From assembly GCF_023896955.1 (NCBI RefSeq), contig NZ_JAMHIW010000002.1, positions 124,001-188,000 of the forward strand: a stretch of 64,000 nucleotides of DNA, in the 5' to 3' direction. This DNA is from Micromonospora sp. RHAY321 (GTDB lineage Bacteria > Actinomycetota > Actinomycetes > Mycobacteriales > Micromonosporaceae). Every line of letters begins with the position of its first letter. Position 1 is the first letter of the stretch. This document shows positions 17,689 to 23,343 of this stretch, in pieces. The position numbers and the translations under genes are program-made. The notes beneath the pieces were generated by a model that saw only the letters and a list, made by a program, of their open reading frames with translations, had not been told where the DNA came from and made no database searches.

Positions 17689-18096
17689 ATGAACTGGACG
17701 CTGGAAGTGGTGATCGTGCCGGTCTCGGACGTGGACCGGGCCAAGGAGTTCTACGCCGAGCGGCTCGGCTTCACCGTGGACCACGACACCGTGATCAGCG
17801 ACGACGCGCGACTGGTGCAGTTGACCCCGCCGGGCTCCGGCTGCTCGGTGGTCATCGGCAAGGGAGCGGTGCCGGACATGCCGCCGGGCTCACTGAAGGG
17901 GCTGCAACTGGTGGTGCCCGACCTGCAGAAGGCCCGGGCGGAGCTGGTGGAGCGGGGCGTCGAGGTCAGCGAGATCCAGGTGCTGGGGGTCAACCCCCGA
18001 CCGGTGCCGGACCCGTTGGACAACGTCGGTTTCGTCTTCTTCTCCGACCCCGACGGCAACGCCTGGGCGGTGCAGCAGATCTCCAGTCGGGCCTGA
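17689..18096 (+). CDS. VOC-family (glyoxalase/bleomycin-resistance fold) protein
   Basis: 135 residues with the paired beta-alpha-beta-beta-beta modules of the vicinal oxygen chelate fold (LEVVIVPVSDVDRAKEFYAE; GLQLVVPDLQKARAELVERG; FFSDPDGNAWAVQQI). Such proteins can be lyases, dioxygenases or drug-binding proteins, and sequence alone does not decide. The start ATG 17689 begins exactly where the first beta strand should; upstream open frame is not protein-like. It is a paralogue of the VOC gene at 22607, sharing the N-terminal PVSDVDRA element. It appears to be a single-gene unit. Confidence 0.85.
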   Translation: MNWTLEVVIVPVSDVDRAKEFYAERLGFTVDHDTVISDDARLVQLTPPGSGCSVVIGKGAVPDMPPGSLKGLQLVVPDLQKARAELVERGVEVSEIQVLGVNPRPVPDPLDNVGFVFFSDPDGNAWAVQQISSRA

Positions 18097-18157
18097 ACCG
18101 TCACCGGGCAGACCCGAGGGTTCGTGCCGCCATAACCGCCAGAAAGGCGAATAACGT

Positions 18158-18170
18158 GGGATAAAATCCC
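18158..18170. promoter_or_regulatory. Small AT-rich palindrome upstream of the ltrA-like gene
   Basis: GGGATAAAATCCC is a 5-bp inverted repeat around a 3-base centre inside the most AT-rich stretch of this gap (18131-18170). It could be an operator, or its ATAAAAT could serve as a -10. It precedes the small ORF at 18216 and the LtrA gene. Confidence 0.3.
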
Positions 18171-18215
18171 CTCACAGGCGCATGAGGCTCGACGGTCCAC
18201 GAGGAGGCCAGGGCG

Positions 18216-18296
18216 ATGGCGGGGCAGATCACCGAGCACCGCTACCAGGCCCGGCGGCTGGACGTGCCCGTGCCGGCGGTCCTGGCCGGCGGCTGA
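18216..18296 (+). CDS. Possible 26-residue leader ORF before ltrA-like gene
   Basis: ATG 18216 starts a 26-codon frame (MAGQITEHRYQ... ending LAGG) preceded by GAGGAGG at 18201-18207, the only strong ribosome site in this gap. It ends 8 bases before the GTG proposed for the LtrA-like protein, which itself has no ribosome site. Translation of the small ORF may therefore feed ribosomes to the larger gene. No homology is recognised; it could also be a decayed gene start. Confidence 0.4.
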   Translation: MAGQITEHRYQARRLDVPVPAVLAGG

Positions 18297-18304
18297 CCCG
18301 CTCC

Positions 18305-19504
18305 GTGCTGACGCGAGCATGGTCCCGGGGGCTGGGGGACAGCACGAGCCCGCGTGGGGCGACCGTTCTGGAACTGCTGTTCGACATCGTCTACGTCTTC
18401 GCGCTGGCCCGCCTCGCCGGGCGGGTCGCGGACGACCTGACCATCGTGCGGCACGCGCTGCTGTCCGAGGCGGGGCAGACGCTGCTGTTCTTCGCGGCGA
18501 TGTGGATGATCTGGTCGCTGAACTCCCTGATGGCGAGCACGTACGACCCGCGTCGCACCGACATCCAGATCGTCCTGCTGGCCACGATGTTCGGCACCCT
18601 GGTGCTCGCGGTCTCGCTGCCGCAGGCGTTCGGTCAGCGCGGGATGATCTTCGCCTGCACGTACGTCCTCATCCAGGTCGGCCGCCCGCTCTTTCTGACG
18701 TTGGCCCTGCGGGGCCACCCGATGTGGGAGGTCTCCGCCCGGGTGCTGACCTGGCACGCGGTGTCCGGCGTGCTCTGGATCGGCGGCGGCATCAGCGGAG
18801 GGCTCGGCCGCGGCGTCTTCTGGACCCTCGCCCTCGCCATCGAGGTGGCCGGGGCGGCAAGCAACTGGCCCGCGTTCGGGATTCGCGGGGCACGCCGCGA
18901 CGCACTGTCCAAGGTCTCCTACGTTCACCTCGCCGAGCGGTACAACCAGTTCTTCATGATCGCGCTCGCCGAGGTGGTGCTCGAAGCCGGTGCCGCCATC
19001 AGTTTTCCGGGCTTCTCCACCGAACGGACCGTCACCCTCGTCGCCGCCTTCGTGGCGGTGGTGGCGTTCTGGCGGATCTACTTCTACCACATCCGGCCGG
19101 GCCGGACGGCGACCGGCAGTCTCGCCGGGGAGGGGATGCAACTGTCCCGCTGGGCGAGCTTCAGCCTGCTGCTCATCGTCGGAGGCATCATCTGCACCGC
19201 GGTCGGCTTCGGACAGGTCATCGAGGACCCGGACCCGCCGATCGACTGGGCGCTGCTGGTCATCATCTTCGGCGGCCCGGCGCTGTTCCTGATCGGGCGG
19301 ACCTACCTGGAGAAACTGTCCCCGACCGGGCCCCGCTGCCGGGTGCCGCTGGTCGGAGTGCTGCTGCTGGCCGTGGCGGCGCCACCCATGGTGTTCCTCC
19401 CGCCGGTCGCGGCGTCGGTCACCGCCGCCCTGATCCTGGCCGCGGTCGGCGTCGCCGACGGGTTCACCCATCAACGCGGATCGGAGACGAATCCGCCGTT
19501 GTAG
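18305..19504 (+). CDS. LtrA-family (low temperature requirement A) membrane protein
   Basis: 399 residues with about ten membrane helices. The N-terminal signature (ATVLELLFDIVYVFALARLA), the later SYVHLAERYNQFFMIALAE and the Gly-rich helices are typical of bacterial LtrA-like proteins, whose molecular function is not established. I place the start at GTG 18305 because the family begins about 20 residues before the first helix and upstream residues look like noise in this frame. No ribosome site precedes it, but a small ORF with a strong site ends 8 bases earlier. The C-terminus ends shortly after the last helix. Confidence 0.8.
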   Translation: MLTRAWSRGLGDSTSPRGATVLELLFDIVYVFALARLAGRVADDLTIVRHALLSEAGQTLLFFAAMWMIWSLNSLMASTYDPRRTDIQIVLLATMFGTLVLAVSLPQAFGQRGMIFACTYVLIQVGRPLFLTLALRGHPMWEVSARVLTWHAVSGVLWIGGGISGGLGRGVFWTLALAIEVAGAASNWPAFGIRGARRDALSKVSYVHLAERYNQFFMIALAEVVLEAGAAISFPGFSTERTVTLVAAFVAVVAFWRIYFYHIRPGRTATGSLAGEGMQLSRWASFSLLLIVGGIICTAVGFGQVIEDPDPPIDWALLVIIFGGPALFLIGRTYLEKLSPTGPRCRVPLVGVLLLAVAAPPMVFLPPVAASVTAALILAAVGVADGFTHQRGSETNPPL

Positions 19505-19564
19505 CGGGCGAGCGCGTCGAGTAGGTTTCCGGATACGCCGTCGAGCCGGGAGGAGGTCAGAACA

Positions 19565-19615
19565 ATGTCCGATGTTCTGCGCCCCCTCCGCGCCTCGGCG
19601 TCCGCGCGGATCTGA
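19565..19615 (+). CDS. Possible 16-residue leader peptide before the GNAT-like gene
   Basis: A short frame, MSDVLRPLRASASARI, starts at ATG 19565 with AGGAGG (19551-19556) 8 bases upstream, an ideal ribosome site. It ends 30 bases before the ATG of the GNAT-like gene at 19646. The peptide has three arginines and no hydrophobic segment. Size and position suit a regulatory leader peptide, but no attenuator hairpin was identified between the two. Confidence 0.45.
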   Translation: MSDVLRPLRASASARI

Positions 19616-19645
19616 CCGGGGCGCTCGCTTCCGGAGGATCAATCC

Positions 19646-20563
19646 ATGACTGATCTGGTCATCCGTCCGCTTGTCGCGGGCGAGGAAAACCTGTTCGACT
19701 CCATGCCCGATTCGCTGCCCCAACTGCGCCAGGTCGGCTACGCCGACGGGATCGCCGGCGGCGGTTACCGCCCCGAGCACACCTGGGTCGCCCTCCGCGG
19801 CGGCCGGGTGGTCGGCCGGGCCGCCTGGCTCCTCCCGCCGGGCGCCGTCGGTGCGCCCTGGCTGGAGCGGTTCGACCTGGACGCCGAGCCGGAGGTGGGC
19901 GCCGCACTGCTGCGCGCCGCCCACGAGGCGCTGGGCGGTCCCGGTCTGTACTACGCCGCCATGCCGGCGCACTGGCGACGCCGGCCCGAGGTGCTGGCCG
20001 TGATGAGGGCGCCGATGGCCGCGGCACGGCTCGCCGGGCTGGTCGAGCGCGGGGAGCGGCTCAGATGCTCGTGGACGGGCACGCCGCTGCCGGCCACCTC
20101 CGGGCGGTACGTCTTCCGCCCGGCCACCGATTCGGCGGAGATCAACGCCCTGGTCGCCCGCATCGCCGAGCCGGACGTACTGACCGGCGTGGAGATCGCG
20201 CGGGCGGTCCGGGGCGTCGACCTGGCCACCGACCCGCTGGCCTGGCTGGACGGGACGGCCGGCGACTGGCGGGTCGCGTTGGACGACGGCGAGCCGGTCG
20301 GACTGGTCGGGACGGCCGGGGACGCCTGCTACCCCCTCGTCGCCTACCTCGGTCTGCTCGACGAGGCCGTCCGGGCTGAGCTGCTGGCCGAGGCGGTGCG
20401 GGTGCTGGCCGCCGGCGGCGCCCGGGAGGTGATCGCCGACGTCGACGCCCACCGGGTGGCGGTGCTGGCGGAGCTGGAACGGACCGGCTTCCGGCAGTTG
20501 CGCGCGCGGGTCGCCTTCGCACCGGCAGGCGCTCCGGTGGCCGCCGCCGGTCGTCAGGACTAG
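19646..20563 (+). CDS. GNAT-like acetyltransferase, possibly tandem-domain
   Basis: 305 residues. The N-terminal segment (MTDLVIRPLVAGEENLF...) and the C-terminal half (WRVALDDGEPVGLVGTAGD; LLAEAVRVLAAGGAREVIADVDAHRVAVLAELERTGF) have the strand/helix pattern of GNAT N-acetyltransferases. The acetyl-CoA-binding R/Q-x-x-G-x-G/A loop is not obvious in the N-terminal copy, so one half may be inactive. Start ATG 19646 has CGGAGGATC about 8 bases upstream. A strong terminator follows (20570-20602). Substrate unknown. Confidence 0.7.
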   Translation: MTDLVIRPLVAGEENLFDSMPDSLPQLRQVGYADGIAGGGYRPEHTWVALRGGRVVGRAAWLLPPGAVGAPWLERFDLDAEPEVGAALLRAAHEALGGPGLYYAAMPAHWRRRPEVLAVMRAPMAAARLAGLVERGERLRCSWTGTPLPATSGRYVFRPATDSAEINALVARIAEPDVLTGVEIARAVRGVDLATDPLAWLDGTAGDWRVALDDGEPVGLVGTAGDACYPLVAYLGLLDEAVRAELLAEAVRVLAAGGAREVIADVDAHRVAVLAELERTGFRQLRARVAFAPAGAPVAAAGRQD

Positions 20564-20569
20564 CCGATC

Positions 20570-20602
20570 GGGGTACGCCCTGCCGCCACCAGGGCGTACC
20601 CC
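20570..20602 (+). terminator. Hairpin terminator after the GNAT-like gene
   Basis: A perfect 12-bp stem GGGGTACGCCCT (20570-20581) / AGGGCGTACCCC (20591-20602) with a 9-base loop begins 6 bases after the stop codon. There is no T run, as is common in high-GC actinomycetes. Confidence 0.75.
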
Positions 20603-20692
20603 GTCCCCACCGCCCCATCGATCGACGGCCCGGTGAGAGGATCTGCCGGTGCCGAAGATCCTTGCCAGCACCCACCAGCAGGCCTAGCGTCG

Positions 20693-21715
20693 ATGGACCT
20701 GTTCGGTGCGCACCTCACCGTCCTCACCCTCTGCTTCGCCCTCGCCGTCGGCGGGCTGACGGTGCTCCTGTCGGCGGTCGTCGGGCTCTACCTCTGGCCG
20801 TTGCGCCGCCGTGCGCTGCGTGACGCGCCATCGCAACCGCTCGACTTCGCCTCCGCCACCCGGGCCGCCGAGGCCACCGTGGCGGCCGAGGCCGCGGACC
20901 CGGGGGTCAGGCCGGAGTCCCGGAGCCGGTTGCTGAGCCACGGCACGCGTACCGGCAGGGTGGTGCTGCTGCTGCACGGGTACACCCTGGGGCCGGAACA
21001 GTACGACGAACTGGCCCGGGAGTTCTTCGCCCGCGGCTACAACGTCTGGGTTCCGCGGGCACCCCACCACGGCACCGCCGACCGCCGGGCACACCACCGG
21101 GTCGAGGCGACTGAGCTGACCGCGTACGCCGCCCAGGCGTTGACCGTCGCGGCGGGTCTCGGCGACGAGGTGGGTGTCGTGGGAATCTCCGGCGGCGCGG
21201 TGCTGGCCGCCTGGTTGGCGCAGGTCCGCGGCGACGTCGTGCGCCGCCTCCTGCTGCTGTCGCCGTTCTTCGGCCCCGACCCACGTCAGGCTCCGGCGTT
21301 CGCCGTCAAGCCGCTCATCGTGCTGTACGGGCGCCGCCTCCTGTCCGACCGCGTCAACTCGCGCGGCTACTCCTTCTCGGCGGTCACGCAGTACCTGACG
21401 ATCGCCCGCAACCTCCCCGATCCGCCCCGACGGACCGGTCTGCTGACCGCCGCGGTCGCGATGAGCCCGCTCGACGGGGTGGTGGACCCGGTCGCGGCGG
21501 TGACCGTGCCCCGCAGGATCGCCGAGGCGAGCGGCATCCAGCTACGCGTCTGCATGCTGCCGGAGGCGTTGGCCGTCCGCCACGACGTCCTCGACCTCGC
21601 CTCGCTCGGCGCCGACGGACCCGCGTTGCACCGGCTCTACGTGGCGCTCTACGCGGGAGAGCCGACGCCGACGCCGACGGCCGGACTCGCCCGGACGAGC
21701 AGCGCGGGCGAGTAA
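20693..21715 (+). CDS. Membrane-anchored alpha/beta hydrolase
   Basis: 340 residues. One N-terminal membrane helix (about 5-33, ending WPLRRRALR) anchors an alpha/beta hydrolase domain (about 80-330). The oxyanion region is VVLLLHGYTLGPEQYDEL, the nucleophile elbow is VVGISGGAVLA (GxSxG with the central Ser), and a late histidine (AVRHDVLDL) is the probable catalytic base. No lipase-specific motif points to a substrate. ATG 20693 is chosen because the membrane helix follows directly. It converges on the DUF308-like gene and the two share a hairpin terminator. Confidence 0.85.
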   Translation: MDLFGAHLTVLTLCFALAVGGLTVLLSAVVGLYLWPLRRRALRDAPSQPLDFASATRAAEATVAAEAADPGVRPESRSRLLSHGTRTGRVVLLLHGYTLGPEQYDELAREFFARGYNVWVPRAPHHGTADRRAHHRVEATELTAYAAQALTVAAGLGDEVGVVGISGGAVLAAWLAQVRGDVVRRLLLLSPFFGPDPRQAPAFAVKPLIVLYGRRLLSDRVNSRGYSFSAVTQYLTIARNLPDPPRRTGLLTAAVAMSPLDGVVDPVAAVTVPRRIAEASGIQLRVCMLPEALAVRHDVLDLASLGADGPALHRLYVALYAGEPTPTPTAGLARTSSAGE

Positions 21716-21727
21716 CGGTCGACGACA

Positions 21728-21756
21728 TGGTGGCAGGGGCGTACGCCCTGCCACCA
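21728..21756. terminator. Shared hairpin terminator between convergent genes
   Basis: TGGTGGCAGGG (21728-21738) pairs perfectly with CCCTGCCACCA (21746-21756), and the GCGTACG loop is itself partly self-complementary. It lies midway between the stop of the alpha/beta hydrolase (+) and the stop of the DUF308-like gene (-), so it probably works in both directions. Confidence 0.75.
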
Positions 21757-21771
21757 CCGCTGGCCGGTCGA

Positions 21772-22311
21772 TCAGGCCCGGACGGCACGCCGGCGCTGCC
21801 GCCAGGCCAGACTCACGGCCTGCAGGACGAAGAAGACGCCGCCGGCCGCGGTGTAGAGGATCAACATGCTGAGGCTCGGTTCGCCGCCCAGGGCGGCGGG
21901 CAGGTAGGTCGCGCCGGCGATGACCGAGAGCGCGCCCGCGATCAGCATCGGCCACTGGCGGCCCAGTTCGGGGCCGTGGCGGCGGATGGCGACGGTGAAC
22001 TGGGCCACGCCCGAGACGATGGCCCAGACGCCGAAGGTGAAGAGCACGGCGCCGATCCCGCTGATGGCCGTCAAGCCGAGGGCGAGGGCCGCCAGGGCGC
22101 TGAGCGCGGTGTTGAAGATCTGCAGCTTGCGGGCCGGGGTGCCGGGGTCCTCGCGGGCATCGAGCAGCGAAGCCACCACGTCGATGAGCGGGTAGGTGAC
22201 CAGGAGGACGACGGCGGTGGCGCTGAGCGAATCGGTGACGGCCGAGAAGCCGGCGGCCCAGGCGATCGCGACAAGGCCGCGGACGAGGTAGACGCGAAGG
22301 AGGGAGGGCAT
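21772..22311 (-). CDS. Small integral membrane protein, DUF308/HdeD-like
   Basis: 179 residues, about six membrane helices in pairs (GLVAIAWAAGFSAV; VVLLVTYPLIDVVASLLDA; ALFALGLTAI-like third helix; FTFGVWAIVSGVAQFTVAIRR; LIAGALSVIAGATYLPAAL; YTAAGGVFFVLQAVSLAW). The repeated helix-G-x-x-x helices resemble the DUF308/HdeD family, whose role is unclear (acid or stress resistance in E. coli HdeD). The ATG at 22311 is chosen because hydrophobic sequence begins there; a longer frame upstream runs through operator-like DNA and is unlikely to be translated. It is divergent from the VOC gene at 22607 and carries a shared regulatory motif at 22381-22400. Confidence 0.75.
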   Translation of the reverse strand: MPSLLRVYLVRGLVAIAWAAGFSAVTDSLSATAVVLLVTYPLIDVVASLLDAREDPGTPARKLQIFNTALSALAALALGLTAISGIGAVLFTFGVWAIVSGVAQFTVAIRRHGPELGRQWPMLIAGALSVIAGATYLPAALGGEPSLSMLILYTAAGGVFFVLQAVSLAWRQRRRAVRA

Positions 22312-22380
22312 TCGAGTGCCAGCTTTCTGCCAGGAGTGTCGGGGGTACCCGGACGACTCTGCCGACCGCACCGGTCGGTG

Positions 22381-22400
22381 GCCCCAGGGAGAGACCCTGG
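22381..22400 (-). promoter_or_regulatory. Copy A of the CCAGGG-N5-CCCTGG motif (upstream of DUF308-like gene)
   Basis: Read in the direction of the gene at 22311 this is CCAGGGTCTCTCCCTGGGGC, containing the inverted repeat CCAGGG-N5-CCCTGG. It stands 69 bases upstream of the start codon. Copies B (22512-22531) and C (30160-30179) match it at all but two central positions and have the same orientation relative to their genes. This is strong evidence for a common operator or promoter element. Confidence 0.7.
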
Positions 22401-22511
22401 CCGAGGCACTGGTCCCGGCCGACCCGACCCCGGCGGGGCACCTTGGGCACTGTCCGTCGCGGACCAGGCGGTTCCCCCGGGGCGACCGGCCGCTGAAGCC
22501 CAGGGCACCGG

Positions 22512-22531
22512 CCAGGGGTTCTCCCTGGGGC
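22512..22531 (+). promoter_or_regulatory. Copy B of the CCAGGG-N5-CCCTGG motif (upstream of VOC gene)
   Basis: CCAGGGGTTCTCCCTGGGGC on the + strand, 75 bases before the VOC start at 22607. Together with copy A it flanks the 295-base divergent gap (22312-22606); the bases between the two copies show no other feature. Confidence 0.7.
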
Positions 22532-22606
22532 GACGGGTGAACCCGGCGCGCGACGGTGGAGGCCGGACGCCGAGCGGCATCCGGGCGCAGCAGAGGAGTG
22601 AAGATC

Positions 22607-23209
22607 ATGGATTTCAAGCTGGAAGTCATCGTCCTGCCGGTCTCCGACGTGGACCGGGCCCGGGACTTCTACCAGAAGGCGGGCTTCCGGGAGGACGTCG
22701 ACTACGTCGCCCCGGACGGCTTCCGCGTCGTGCACCTCACCCCGCCCGGCTCGGCGGCCTCGATCATCATCGGTGACGGGGTGGCCGACGCCGCACCGGG
22801 CTCGGTGCAGGGCGTGCACCTCGTGGTGGACGACGTCGTCGCCGCCCGGGCCGAGCTCATTGCGCGGGGAATCGAGGTGAGCGAGGTCTTCCACGACGCC
22901 GGGGGCGTGTTCCACCACGCCGGCACGCGGGATCGGGTGGCCGGCCCACAGCCGGACCGGCGGTCGTACGGCTCGTTCGCGTCGTTCAGCGACCCGGACG
23001 GCAACGGCTTCGTGCTGCAGGAGGTCACCCTGCGGCAACCGGGACGGGTCACCCACGTCGTCTACGGCTCGGTGACCGAGGTGGAGCAGGCCCTGCGCGA
23101 CGCCGCCGCGGCGCACGGCCGGCACGAGGCGGAGCTCGGTCACGAGGACCCGGACTGGCCGACCTGGTACGCCGGCTACATGGCTCGGGCCGCCGGACTC
23201 GATTCCTGA
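22607..23209 (+). CDS. VOC-family protein with C-terminal extension
   Basis: 200 residues. Residues 1-135 form a VOC/glyoxalase fold (FKLEVIVLPVSDVDRARDFYQKA is the first module; GVHLVVDDVVAARAELIARG the second; FSDPDGNGFVLQEV near the end). About 65 further residues (from PGRVTHVVYGSVTEVEQAL to the end) are absent from the paralogue at 17689 and are charged and helical, ending in an Asp/Trp-rich segment. ATG 22607 has GAGGAG upstream (22593-22598). A regulatory motif lies 75 bases upstream and a strong terminator follows. Function unknown beyond the fold. Confidence 0.84.
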   Translation: MDFKLEVIVLPVSDVDRARDFYQKAGFREDVDYVAPDGFRVVHLTPPGSAASIIIGDGVADAAPGSVQGVHLVVDDVVAARAELIARGIEVSEVFHDAGGVFHHAGTRDRVAGPQPDRRSYGSFASFSDPDGNGFVLQEVTLRQPGRVTHVVYGSVTEVEQALRDAAAAHGRHEAELGHEDPDWPTWYAGYMARAAGLDS

Positions 23210-23214
23210 CCCCG

Positions 23215-23253
23215 GCGCGGTCCCTCGCGCCAGCGACGCGCCAGGGACCGCGC
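23215..23253 (+). terminator. Hairpin terminator after the VOC gene
   Basis: An 11-bp perfect stem GCGCGGTCCCT (23215-23225) / AGGGACCGCGC (23243-23253) starts 5 bases after the stop. The 17-base loop can pair further (GCGC/GCGC). Confidence 0.75.
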
Positions 23254-23343
23254 GGCGGATTCCCTCGCGCGCTCGTGAGCAGGCGTTACTCCTTCGCGGG
23301 GTCAACGCTCTCGCTCGGTGTACCCTCCGCCGGGGAGGATGAC

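Noticed and set aside
18242..20671. An 800-codon minus-strand frame across the LtrA and GNAT-like genes.
   Set aside because: No start signal, low-complexity Arg/Gly/Asp/Gln composition, and it crosses two plus-strand genes and a terminator.
22312..22629. A 106-residue N-terminal extension of the DUF308-like gene in an open frame.
   Set aside because: It would run through both regulatory palindromes and overlap the divergent VOC start; composition is Arg/Pro/Gly-rich and the membrane protein begins at 22311.
23275..23343. A longer N-terminus for the LuxR-type ATPase starting at GTG 23275.
   Set aside because: No ribosome site there, while GGGGAGG directly precedes GTG 23344 and the added residues are not typical of the family.
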